From Kribbella soli (GTDB taxonomy: Bacteria > Actinomycetota > Actinomycetes > Propionibacteriales > Kribbellaceae), in assembly GCF_004331345.1 (NCBI RefSeq), contig NZ_SJJZ01000002.1, positions 1,054,001 through 1,118,000 on the forward strand: a DNA stretch of 64,000 nt. The letters are read 5' to 3'. This document shows, piece after piece, positions 10,442 through 18,075 of the stretch. The position numbers and the translations under genes are program-made. Below the pieces are notes generated by a model. The model made no database searches, was not told where the DNA came from, and worked only from the letters and a program-made list of their open reading frames with translations. Each line of letters begins with the position of its first letter. The stretch's first letter is position 1.

Positions 10442-10480
10442 TGTGTTCGGTAGATTAACAAACTCAGGCTGTCGCAGCAA
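10442..10480 (-). promoter_or_regulatory. ROK-type operator 2 over the isomerase operon promoter
   Basis: The element at 10442-10464 differs from the other two copies by one base (TAGATTAACA for TAGCTTAACA). On the minus strand a TTGCTG -35 (10480-10475), exactly 17 spacer bases and a TAATCT -10 (10457-10452) can be read, with the element covering the -10. It lies between the divergent isomerase and ROK genes and could also serve autoregulation. Confidence 0.75.
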
Positions 10481-10487
10481 CAGCCTG
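10465..10487. promoter_or_regulatory. Inverted repeat between operator 2 and the ROK gene
   Basis: CAGGCTGT and ACAGCCTG form perfect 8-base arms around a 7-base spacer, directly abutting operator 2. It covers the presumed -35 region of the leftward promoter. It may be a second protein-binding site or a hairpin in a rightward leader; no copy was noticed at the other two operators. Confidence 0.45.
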
Positions 10488-10544
10488 TTCTTGCGTTAAC
10501 ATGGATGGGCTGTGCGTGATCACGTTCGATGTCAGGAGCCTGTT

Positions 10545-11711
10545 GTGAACCCAGCGCCGACGCCCCCGAGCCGACTGGACCTGCCGGAGAGTTCGCGTGG
10601 GGTGCTCCGGAGGCTGGCGACGCACGGGCCGGCGACCCGGCCGCAGCTGGCCAAGGTCCTCGGCCTGTCCCGTCCGACGATGTCGGCGGTCATGCCCGAG
10701 CTGATGGACCTCGAACTGGTCAGCAGCGGAGGCTCCTCGCGCGGTGCCACCGGTCGCAGCGCCGTGCTGTACTCGCTGGCCGCAGGCGCCGGTCACGTTC
10801 TCGGTGTCGAGGTCGGCGCGACCCGTGCACGGGTCGTCGCCCACTCTCTGGACGGCGAGCAGATCGCCGCCCGGGAAGAGCGCATCTCGGCCCGTCGGCG
10901 CAACATCACCGACGCGGCGGTCTCCACCACGATGGAGCTCTGCGAGAAGGTGCTGGCCGAGGTCGGCGACGGTCACGGCCCGCTGCGCGACGTCGTCGTG
11001 GCCGCACCGACCAAACCGAGCACGAAGCCGACGGCCGTCAGCACCAGCGGTCTGCAGCCCGACGGCGTCGAGCAGCTCGCCGCCGCCCTGCCGGTGCCGG
11101 ACGACGTACCGGTCATCGTGGAGAACAACGTGAACTGCGCCGCCATCGCCGAGCACCGGCTGGGGGCCGCGCAGAACCAGGACACCTTCGTCTATCTCCA
11201 GGTCGGTGTGAAGATCGGCCTCGGCATCGTGGTCGGCGGCAAGCTGATGCACGGAGCGCACGGCGCCTCCGGCGAGGTCGCGATGATGCCGTTCCCCTGG
11301 TCGCCGGGCGAGGAGCCGGCCCGTGCCGGCCTCGAGGAGTACCTCGGGTCCGAGGCGCTGATGGCCCGGTGCGCGGAGGTGTGGACCAGCGGCAACGGTC
11401 CGGTGCCGAAGGACGCGGAGGCTTTGTTCCAGGCCGCGGCGCGCGGCCAGTCGACCGCACGGCGGCTCGTCGATCAGCACGCCACCGATATCGGCCGCCT
11501 GGCCGTGGGCGTGATGAGCGTCCTCGACCCCGGTCTCGTCGTACTCGGTGGCGGCGTCGGTCAGAACCAACTGCTCCTCCCCGGCGTACGGCGGGCAACG
11601 ACCGCGCTGGCCTGGGACACCGAGATCACCGTCGGCGCCCTCGGCGAGCACGCCACGGTCCTCGGCGCGGTGCACATCGCCATCACACGGGCGTTGGACC
11701 GCCTTACCTGA
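10545..11711 (+). CDS. ROK-family transcriptional regulator
   Basis: A 388-residue repressor: an N-terminal winged helix (LRRLATHGPATRPQLAKVLG, then LSRPTMSAVMPELM) followed by a ROK sugar-kinase-like fold (VLGVEVGATRARVVAHS). The GTG at 10545 is preceded by AGGAG at a spacing of 6; the longer frame from 10512 has no comparable signal. The zinc-binding segment typical of ROK proteins (CxCG...C) is absent: the region reads GEVAMMPFPWSPGEEPARAG without cysteines. Its position and the three matching operators make it the likely regulator of the whole 1-15.6 kb region. It overlaps the convergent amine oxidase gene by 8 bases. Confidence 0.93.
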   Translation: MNPAPTPPSRLDLPESSRGVLRRLATHGPATRPQLAKVLGLSRPTMSAVMPELMDLELVSSGGSSRGATGRSAVLYSLAAGAGHVLGVEVGATRARVVAHSLDGEQIAAREERISARRRNITDAAVSTTMELCEKVLAEVGDGHGPLRDVVVAAPTKPSTKPTAVSTSGLQPDGVEQLAAALPVPDDVPVIVENNVNCAAIAEHRLGAAQNQDTFVYLQVGVKIGLGIVVGGKLMHGAHGASGEVAMMPFPWSPGEEPARAGLEEYLGSEALMARCAEVWTSGNGPVPKDAEALFQAAARGQSTARRLVDQHATDIGRLAVGVMSVLDPGLVVLGGGVGQNQLLLPGVRRATTALAWDTEITVGALGEHATVLGAVHIAITRALDRLT

Positions 11712-13584
11712 CGTGGTCATGGCAGTGCCCGCTCTCGGGCGCCGGTACGTCGAGCGTCGGGTTGCGGTCGAAGAACCCTGATGGTCGCAGGGTGAATCCA
11801 CAGCGTTCGACCGGCATGACCGGCCAGTCCTCGGTGCGCGGGAAGTGGGTCGGCCCGAAGGTGTGCCACACGACGATGTCCTCGCCGTCGATGGCGCGGT
11901 CGGCCGCGACGTAGCTGGGTAGTCCGGCGCCTCCCGGATGCTGGTTGACGTAGTCGCCCGCCGGGTAGCGCTCGTCCGGGTCGTACTGCGTGACCCAGAG
12001 ATGCTTGGTGGCGAACGCGGCCCGGCGGTGCAGCGTCGATGACTCAGCCGCGAGCAGCGGCGGCGCCGGCTGCGGATGCAGTGTGTAGGCCGTCGGTCGG
12101 CCGAGCCGGTTGTTCTGCTGGGTGCTGACGATGCTCCACACCCGGCCGCGTTCGGTGCTTGCCAGCCGGGTCGCGTCGGTCTCGTGCGACAGCCGGGTGA
12201 TCGTCCGGGTGATGGCGTTGCCGTACGGATTGTCGGGTCCGATCGGCCGGCCCTGGACGTCGATCTCGTCGACCGCGTTGGAGGTCCCGTCCACCATCAT
12301 GTCCAGCCGTACGCCGAACAGGTGTTGATGTGCCGGGGCGCCGAGCCCAGGCGCGACCTCCGCGCCGTACGGATAGTCCTGCGGGTAGCTGGAGGTCCAG
12401 ATCACCCCGGTCAGCTTGATCTCCAGCTCGATCGTGCCGTCCAGGTACAGGTACCAGTAGTAGCCGTAGTCGTAGTTGCCGACCGTGGTGAAGAACGAGA
12501 TCACCAGCCGGCGCTGCCGGCGCGTCTGGGACGATCCGTTGAAGATGTCGGTGTGCTTCCAGAGAATGCCGACGTCCTCCTCGTGGATGCAGACGGCGTT
12601 GCGGATCGTCTTCGGCCGGCCGTTGTCATCGGCAACGATCGCGTCGAGATAGGCGATCTCTCCCAGGCAGTCGCAGCCGAGCTCGAGCGAATTGGCGAAC
12701 TTGCCGATCAGGTACTCACCGTTGTCGAAGTACGTCTGGAAGTAGCGCGCCGGCCCGGGATCGCCGTACGGGACCACCATCTCGGGGACCGAGGCGCGGT
12801 AGATCACCGGTCGGCCGTCGACGCCGATCTGGTGCAGGGTCAGGCCCTCGCGGGCGTCGAAGCCGATGCGCAGCGACCAGTTCTGCCACTCCAGCAGGTG
12901 GCCGTCCAGAGTGAAGCTCGGCCCTTCCGGCTGGGTGATCTCGATCGGCTTCAGCGTGGTCCGCGGCTCGACATCGGAGTAGTCACCGGACTCCGCCGGG
13001 ATCGGCAGGTCGGCCTCGTCGACCAGCTGGTACACCCGGCCCTTGACCAGATCGACGTACGCCGCCAAGCCGTCGATCGGATGCGCCCACGCGAGATCCG
13101 AGTCATGCTCCTGGACGAACGCGAGCACCCGAACGATCCGGCGACCTGCCTCGCCGGCGTGACCGTACCAACCGGCTGTCAGCGGGCAGACCCGTACCGT
13201 CGACAGGTCGGTCACGCCACGACGCAGTACCGCCTGCTGCCACTCAGGGTCCGCGTGCACGATCTCGTCCACCCGGGCGAAGTCCTCGTCGAGGATCGGC
13301 AGCTGACCGTCCCGCGCGGGATCGAGCTTGCTTTCGCGGACTACCTCACCGCGGCTGAGAGACACCACGACATCGGCAACCTCGCCAGTGGTGACATCGA
13401 TCAGGTACGCCCGGATCCTGCGCTCGCTCGACGTACCGTCCAGGACCTCGCGCTTCGGTGGTTCCTCGAGGCCGACGTACGCAAACCGAGTGCTCGGCCT
13501 CAACAGACCGGCATCGTCCAGTACGGCGCGTGCTGCTGTGTACTCGTCGGCCGAAACCGGGTCGAGCGGGTGACTGCTCGCCAT
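11704..13584 (-). CDS. Copper-containing primary amine oxidase
   Basis: A 626-residue enzyme close in length to cytosolic Arthrobacter-type amine oxidases. The topaquinone site is NYDYGYYW with Y371 as the precursor tyrosine, the catalytic base is the Asp of YFDNGEYLIG, and the copper ligands are HQH in APAHQHLFGV plus a His in the C-terminal HTFGPTHFPRTEDWPVMP segment. No signal peptide. It oxidises R-CH2-NH2 to the aldehyde with release of ammonia and hydrogen peroxide. It is last in an operon behind an SIS protein (8-base gap) and a BadF-type kinase, an unusual setting for this enzyme. Confidence 0.95.
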   Translation of the reverse strand: MASSHPLDPVSADEYTAARAVLDDAGLLRPSTRFAYVGLEEPPKREVLDGTSSERRIRAYLIDVTTGEVADVVVSLSRGEVVRESKLDPARDGQLPILDEDFARVDEIVHADPEWQQAVLRRGVTDLSTVRVCPLTAGWYGHAGEAGRRIVRVLAFVQEHDSDLAWAHPIDGLAAYVDLVKGRVYQLVDEADLPIPAESGDYSDVEPRTTLKPIEITQPEGPSFTLDGHLLEWQNWSLRIGFDAREGLTLHQIGVDGRPVIYRASVPEMVVPYGDPGPARYFQTYFDNGEYLIGKFANSLELGCDCLGEIAYLDAIVADDNGRPKTIRNAVCIHEEDVGILWKHTDIFNGSSQTRRQRRLVISFFTTVGNYDYGYYWYLYLDGTIELEIKLTGVIWTSSYPQDYPYGAEVAPGLGAPAHQHLFGVRLDMMVDGTSNAVDEIDVQGRPIGPDNPYGNAITRTITRLSHETDATRLASTERGRVWSIVSTQQNNRLGRPTAYTLHPQPAPPLLAAESSTLHRRAAFATKHLWVTQYDPDERYPAGDYVNQHPGGAGLPSYVAADRAIDGEDIVVWHTFGPTHFPRTEDWPVMPVERCGFTLRPSGFFDRNPTLDVPAPESGHCHDHVR

Positions 13585-13592
13585 CGCATCTC

Positions 13593-14609
13593 CTATGTGC
13601 GCGCCGGCACCTTGGTGTCGTCCTGGTGGTGGAGGAATCCGTCGATCCCCAGTCCGCGCAGGCGCGCCATCTCACCGGCGAGCAACTGCACCGGCAGGAT
13701 CTCCAGCACCGCTCGGGACATGGTGGGTGCCTGAGGCACCATCATCACGACGAGATTGTCTTCTTCGTCGACCGCTGCAGGCGTCACCAGGACGGTCGGG
13801 ATCCCGGCACGCGCGAGGTACTGCGCAAGGGAGACCTCGCGACCGTGGCCGATCAGCAGACAGGCATTCGCCGACGGCCTGAGCGGCTCCATCGGACCGT
13901 GCAGATACTGATACGTCTCGTACGTCGAAGTGCAGATCCTGGTGGACTCGCGCAACAACAACGCTGCCTCCGCAGCCGCCGCGTACGACCCGGCCGCACC
14001 GACGACGTCGATCGATTCCGCCAGGGCGAAGACCGCCGCCGCCTCTGCCGCCGACGACGCCTGCCGGTCCAAGGTCCGCGACGCCAGCTCCGGCAACCGA
14101 TGCCAGTCGTCACCGTCGTCCCGTCCGGCCAACGCATCGGCGAACAGCCCGCACGCCTGCAACGTTGTGGTGTAGCCGACCGTGTAGACGCGGCTGTCCT
14201 CCCCGGCCTCCAGCGCCACGATCGCGTCGACATGCTCAGCCATCGGGCCGTCCGGAACGTTGGTCAGCCCAAGCCTGGCGCCGACCGGAACCAGATCCGC
14301 AGCCGCTATCGTCTCCCGGCTGCGACCGCCTTCGGAGATGAACAGGTAGGAATCCGCCGGTCCCGCGAAGAGACCCGCACGAGCCAGCGCGAAGACATCC
14401 GACCCGGCCAGGTTGACCGATCGCCGCCCGTCGCGCGCCAGGCGGAAGACCAGAGCATTGCCGGCATGGGTACTTGCCCCCATCGACACCACGCCGAACG
14501 TTCCCTGCCGCCAGGCGTCGAGGTCGAGTTCGTGCAGTTGCGTCCGTACGGCGGCGGCCGAGCGCTCCAACGCCGACGGCTGACCGGCGACCGCTTCGTA
14601 GTAGTCCAT
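13593..14609 (-). CDS. Double-SIS sugar isomerase/deaminase-like protein (GlmS/AgaS/FrlB fold)
   Basis: A 338-residue protein with two SIS sugar-phosphate-binding domains. Ligand loops are VVSMGASTHAGNAL and LFISEGGRSRETI in the first and VVGAAGSYAAAAEAALL in the second. The catalytic-loop equivalent reads TYETYQYLHGPMEPL; in GlmS and deglycases a Glu usually sits three residues before HGP, and here that position is Gln. Members isomerise, deaminate or deglycosylate amino-sugar phosphates. The ATG at 14609 overlaps the kinase stop by one base (TGATG). Which of these reactions it performs cannot be decided here. Confidence 0.85.
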   Translation of the reverse strand: MDYYEAVAGQPSALERSAAAVRTQLHELDLDAWRQGTFGVVSMGASTHAGNALVFRLARDGRRSVNLAGSDVFALARAGLFAGPADSYLFISEGGRSRETIAAADLVPVGARLGLTNVPDGPMAEHVDAIVALEAGEDSRVYTVGYTTTLQACGLFADALAGRDDGDDWHRLPELASRTLDRQASSAAEAAAVFALAESIDVVGAAGSYAAAAEAALLLRESTRICTSTYETYQYLHGPMEPLRPSANACLLIGHGREVSLAQYLARAGIPTVLVTPAAVDEEDNLVVMMVPQAPTMSRAVLEILPVQLLAGEMARLRGLGIDGFLHHQDDTKVPART

Positions 14610-15526
14610 CAAGATCCCTTCGGTGCTGTCAGGCTGTCCCCGAGAGCAAGAGCTCCGAGGACCGGTGCACGATCAAGAAGGTGGACGGTCACGTCTGGGT
14701 GGTGTCCGCGAAGAGCAGCCACGAACGCGTCCTGCAGTCGACGTTGCCCGAGTAACACGCTGCCTCCGGCAACGACCTGGTCGGCGGCAACACCGCGGTG
14801 CAACAACCGATCGACGAGAGCGGCCAGCTGCCGTGCGGCCTCGCCGATGACCTCGACAGCCAAGGCCGAACCTTCGTCGGCGGCGTCGAAGATCTCGATG
14901 GCCCATTCACCGAGCCACGCAGGCGAGGCCGAAGCCGTAACCGCCATGGCCAACTGGGCGCCGTCGGTGGCTTCGAAGGCGGTCAGGAGTCGCCTGCCGA
15001 GGGGGTCGGCCGGCTCACCGCTGTCCAGCTGACCGAGCACCGCGCGTGCGGCTTCCCGTACCAGCCCGGCCGCCCCGCCCTCGTCGCCGAGCACCCAGCC
15101 CCAGCCACCGGCCGTGACCAGCCCGCCGTCCATCCGCGCGACCGCGATCGAACCCGTGCCGGCGATCAGCCCGATGCCGTCGCGCTGAGCCGCGGCCGGG
15201 ACGAGCAGCTCCGCATCGTTGACGACCAGGACACCGCCGACGAAGTACTTGCGGAGGGCGGCTGCGAAGTCATCGCACTGCTCGGTGCTGTCGCAGCCGT
15301 GCGCGCCGACGACCAGTGGGACACGCAGCGCCTCCGGGCCGAGCCATTCACTGATGAGGCGGTGCAGGGCTACTGCGTTGTCACGGAGCGAGTGTGTTCG
15401 CCAGGTCGGCGTACTCACGGTCCGTTCCTTCGTGACGCTCTCGCCGTACCCCAGCGCGAGGTGGGTCTTGGTGCCTCCGACGTCCACGCCGATGATCTCC
15501 CGCGGATGGGGCGAGGCAGCTGCCAT
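14609..15526 (-). CDS. BadF/BadG-type kinase (N-acetylglucosamine-kinase-like)
   Basis: A 305-residue ASKHA-fold ATPase: phosphate-1 loop IIGVDVGGTKTHLALG, phosphate-2 loop GLIAGTGSIAVA, GGWGWVLGDEGGAAGLVREA and a C-terminal VVAGGSVLLGQ adenosine motif, all typical of GlcNAc/glucosamine kinases of the BadF family. The ATG at 15526 begins the conserved fold; an open frame runs on to 15682 through the operator. First gene of the kinase-SIS-amine oxidase operon. Expected to phosphorylate an amino sugar or related sugar for the SIS protein. Confidence 0.9.
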   Translation of the reverse strand: MAAASPHPREIIGVDVGGTKTHLALGYGESVTKERTVSTPTWRTHSLRDNAVALHRLISEWLGPEALRVPLVVGAHGCDSTEQCDDFAAALRKYFVGGVLVVNDAELLVPAAAQRDGIGLIAGTGSIAVARMDGGLVTAGGWGWVLGDEGGAAGLVREAARAVLGQLDSGEPADPLGRRLLTAFEATDGAQLAMAVTASASPAWLGEWAIEIFDAADEGSALAVEVIGEAARQLAALVDRLLHRGVAADQVVAGGSVLLGQRRLQDAFVAALRGHHPDVTVHLLDRAPVLGALALGDSLTAPKGS

Positions 15527-15620
15527 CGTTCGATCACCGAACCCTTGATTGGTCCCCAAGAGAGGAGAGCCCCCTACTTGCGGACATTCAGACCAGCGAA
15601 CTCCCGATCGATCTCCTCGC

Positions 15621-15660
15621 TGTGTTCGGTAGCTTAACAAACTTAGATGATCGGCGACAA
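15621..15660 (-). promoter_or_regulatory. ROK-type operator 3 over the kinase operon promoter
   Basis: An exact copy of the operator-1 element lies at 15621-15643. On the minus strand TTGTCG (15660-15655), an 18-base spacer and TAAGCT (15636-15631) give a plausible promoter with the element on its -10. The leader to the kinase ATG is about 95 bases. Confidence 0.75.
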
Positions 15661-15680
15661 GGGTTGCTAGATTCGGGACC

Positions 15681-16421
15681 ATGAGCGGCGAGGGGAATCA
15701 GCACGGGCACACGCATCGGCTGGATCTGGACGATGCGTCGGTGCGGGAGTGGGATGCGACGGTCGTCGGGATGGATCCGGAGCGTGGGATCGTGCTCGAC
15801 CGGTCGGCGTTCTATCCCGGTGGTGGCGGACAGCCGCCGGATGAGGGCGTGCTGCTGTGGGGCGGCGTCAGGACGCGGATCGTCGGGACGGTCCGCGGTG
15901 ACGACCCGTATCTGGTGCCGCACGACGGCGACCCGGTGCCTCCGATCGGTACGGCGGTGCGCGGGGCACTCGACGACGAACGGCGTACTCAGCTGATGCG
16001 GACGCACTCCGGGCTGCATGTGCTGACCGGCGTGGTGTTCCGCGACTTCGGCGCCCTCGTCACGGGCGGGAACATGGAACCGCTGTCGGCGCGGATGGAC
16101 TTCGATCTGGCCGACGTACCGCCGGACTTCAAGGACCGGGTCGCCGAGGCGGTCAACGCGGAGATCCGCACCGACCGCCGGATCACCACCAGCTTCCTCC
16201 CGCGGGAGGAGGCGTTCGCGATCCCGGACATCATCCGGACGGCGACCAACCTGCTGCCGCCCGATATCGAGATCGTCCGGATCGTCGACATCGCCGGCCT
16301 CGACACCCAGGCCGACGGCGGCACGCACGTCGCCTCCACCGCCCTCATCGGCCGCATGGAGGTCGTCAAGATGGAGAGCAAGGGCAGAGGCTTCCGCCGC
16401 CTCCGCGTCCGGATCACCTGA
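15681..16421 (+). CDS. AlaX-type alanyl-tRNA editing protein
   Basis: A 246-residue stand-alone editing domain that hydrolyses mischarged Ser/Gly-tRNA(Ala). The zinc site is visible as THSGLHVL (HxxxH) and GTHVAST further on; FYPGGGGQPPDEG is the family signature. TAGATT at 15668-15673 lies 7 bases before the ATG, suggesting a leaderless transcript. It is divergent from the kinase operon with only the operator/promoter region between. Confidence 0.92.
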   Translation: MSGEGNQHGHTHRLDLDDASVREWDATVVGMDPERGIVLDRSAFYPGGGGQPPDEGVLLWGGVRTRIVGTVRGDDPYLVPHDGDPVPPIGTAVRGALDDERRTQLMRTHSGLHVLTGVVFRDFGALVTGGNMEPLSARMDFDLADVPPDFKDRVAEAVNAEIRTDRRITTSFLPREEAFAIPDIIRTATNLLPPDIEIVRIVDIAGLDTQADGGTHVASTALIGRMEVVKMESKGRGFRRLRVRIT

Positions 16422-16433
16422 CGGCGGCCCGGA

Positions 16434-16808
16434 TTACTGGCGCGGCTTCTTCTTCAGCTCGGCCTCTTGCCGGCGGACCTCCGCCTGCGTCGCGCGCTCG
16501 TGCTCCAGCCAGTCCGGGTTCTCGTCCCGGATGGCCTCGATGTCGTCCGTGGTCAGCGCCTCGGTGATCCCGGCCCGGGCCAGCCCACTGATCGAGACAC
16601 CGAGCCTGGCCGCCACCACCGAGCGCGGGTGCGGCCCGGTACGCCGGAGCTCCCGCAGCCACTCGGGCGGGTCCGCCTGGAGCGCGTTCAGTTCGTCCCG
16701 CGACACGACGCCCTCCTGGAACTCCGCAGGCGTGGCCGGGAGGTACACGTCCAGCTTCTTCGCCGCCGTTGCTGGCTTCATCGTCTGGGGTGTCTTGCGC
16801 GCCGTCAT
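16434..16808 (-). CDS. DUF5997-like small protein
   Basis: A 124-residue basic protein beginning MTARKTPQTMKPATAAKKLD, with conserved LPATPAEFQEGVVSRDELN, PEWLRELRRTGPHPR and VVAARLGVSISGLARAGI, the last resembling a helix-turn-helix. I recognise it as the actinobacterial family annotated DUF5997. Its ATG sits 6 bases from a TACGCT -10 box. It is divergent from a LysR-substrate-domain protein, and the pair looks like a conserved unit; function unknown. Confidence 0.75.
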   Translation of the reverse strand: MTARKTPQTMKPATAAKKLDVYLPATPAEFQEGVVSRDELNALQADPPEWLRELRRTGPHPRSVVAARLGVSISGLARAGITEALTTDDIEAIRDENPDWLEHERATQAEVRRQEAELKKKPRQ

Positions 16809-16841
16809 GGCAGCAGCGTAACGCCCGGTAACCTCAGAGCC
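16809..16841. promoter_or_regulatory. Compact bidirectional leaderless promoter region
   Basis: The 33 bases between the divergent genes carry two -10 boxes: TACGCT on the minus strand (16820-16815), 6 bases from the DUF5997-like ATG, and TAACCT on the plus strand (16829-16834), 7 bases from the GTG at 16842. The -35 region of each would lie over or inside the opposite gene start. Confidence 0.55.
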
Positions 16842-17516
16842 GTGACCGGATTCCGGCTGGGCTACGTTCCCGGCGTGACACCCGCCAAATGGGTTCGGAT
16901 CTGGACGGAGCGACTCCCCCGCGTCCCGCTCGAACTCGTCCAGGTCTCCGCCGCCGAAGCCCCCGATCTGGTACGCCGGGGTGAGGTCGACTCGGTCCTG
17001 CTGAGGCTCCCGATCGACCGCACCGGACTGCACGCGATCCCGCTGTACGTCGAGCAGACGGTTGTCGTGGTGCCGAAGGATCACCTGGTCACCGCGGCCG
17101 AGGAGGTCACCGTCGACGACCTCGCCGAGGAGTTGATGCTGCACCCGCAGGACGACGTACTCGACTGGGACCGCCCGCCCGGCCGGTTGATCGACGAGCG
17201 CCCGGTGCGGACCGGCGACGCGATCGAGCTGGTTGCCATGGGCACCGGGCTGCTGGTGGTACCGCAGTCGCTGGCCCGGTTGCACCACCGCAAGGACCTG
17301 ACCTACCGCCCGCTGACCGGCGTACCGGAGTCGCAGGTCGCGTTGAGCTGGCCGGAGGACGAGACCAGCGAACTGGTCGAGCACTTCATCGGCATCGTCC
17401 GCGGCCGGACCGCGAACAGCACCCGCGGTCCCGCGACGCCCAAACGGCAGAAGAAGCCCGCAGCCCAGGCTCCCAAGCAGCCGGCCCGGCCGAAGAAGCC
17501 CCGTCGCCGACGCTGA
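16842..17516 (+). CDS. LysR-type substrate-binding domain protein without DNA-binding domain
   Basis: A 224-residue protein: residues about 1-180 form a type 2 periplasmic-binding fold as in LysR effector domains (FRLGYVPGVTPAKWVRIWTE, then VVVPKDHLV and MGTGLLVVPQSLA). No helix-turn-helix precedes it, since the GTG at 16842 follows a leaderless -10. The last 40 residues are a Lys/Arg/Pro/Ala-rich tail (PKRQKKPAAQAPK and onwards) that could bind nucleic acid. Divergent from the DUF5997-like gene, whose product may supply the missing helix-turn-helix (speculation). Confidence 0.8.
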   Translation: MTGFRLGYVPGVTPAKWVRIWTERLPRVPLELVQVSAAEAPDLVRRGEVDSVLLRLPIDRTGLHAIPLYVEQTVVVVPKDHLVTAAEEVTVDDLAEELMLHPQDDVLDWDRPPGRLIDERPVRTGDAIELVAMGTGLLVVPQSLARLHHRKDLTYRPLTGVPESQVALSWPEDETSELVEHFIGIVRGRTANSTRGPATPKRQKKPAAQAPKQPARPKKPRRRR

Positions 17517-17528
17517 GCACTGGAAATA

Positions 17529-17549
17529 AGTTGAGGCTTCAACTAACAT
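17529..17549 (+). promoter_or_regulatory. Dyad operator and -10 box of the VOC gene
   Basis: AGTTGA-GGCT-TCAACT (17529-17544) is a perfect 6-base inverted repeat placed between a weak -35 (TGGAAA, 17521) and a TAACAT -10 (17544-17549), which is 7 bases before the ATG. The arrangement fits repression by a dimeric MarR-type or similar regulator; no such regulator is adjacent. Confidence 0.6.
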
Positions 17550-17556
17550 CGGTGGT

Positions 17557-18072
17557 ATGGCGATCTTCCGGTTGAACCACGCGGTCCTGTACGTGCGCGA
17601 CGTCGCGGCGAGCGTCGCGTTCTACCGAGACGTCCTCGGCTTCGGCTACACCGAGACCGGCGACGCCATCCCCGGCGCGGCGTTCCTCCGCGCGCCCGGG
17701 TCGAGCAACGACCACGACCTGGGGCTGTTCCAGATCGGGTCGCAGGCCGGACCGTCGGGCGCCGGGCGGACGACGGTCGGCCTCTACCACCTCGCCTGGG
17801 AGGTGGACACCCTCGGCGACCTCGAGGACCTGGCCGGCGCGCTCAGCGAGCACGACGCCCTGGTCGGCGCGTCCGACCACGGGACCACGAAATCCCTGTA
17901 CGGCAAGGACCCCGACGGCCTCGAGTTCGAGATCGTCTGGATCATCCCCGCCGACCTCCTCACCGACGAGGACCGCAGCAAGACCGGCATCTCCCGCCTC
18001 AACCTCCCCGCCGAAATCACGAAGTACGGCCGCGAGGCCCGCAGCGGAGTAGGCATCTCCCGGGTCAATTGA
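17557..18072 (+). CDS. VOC-family protein (extradiol dioxygenase/glyoxalase fold)
   Basis: A 171-residue protein of the vicinal-oxygen-chelate superfamily. It begins FRLNHAVLYVRDVAASVAFY with the first metal-binding His, has GLYHLAWEV with the second, and ends its core with KDPDGLEFEIVW, which carries the Glu ligand. It resembles catechol-2,3-dioxygenase-like proteins of the MhqO kind. Leaderless start with an operator in its promoter. The C-terminal 40 residues (SRLNLPAEITKYG) are an extension of unknown role. Confidence 0.88.
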   Translation: MAIFRLNHAVLYVRDVAASVAFYRDVLGFGYTETGDAIPGAAFLRAPGSSNDHDLGLFQIGSQAGPSGAGRTTVGLYHLAWEVDTLGDLEDLAGALSEHDALVGASDHGTTKSLYGKDPDGLEFEIVWIIPADLLTDEDRSKTGISRLNLPAEITKYGREARSGVGISRVN

Positions 18073-18075
18073 CCC

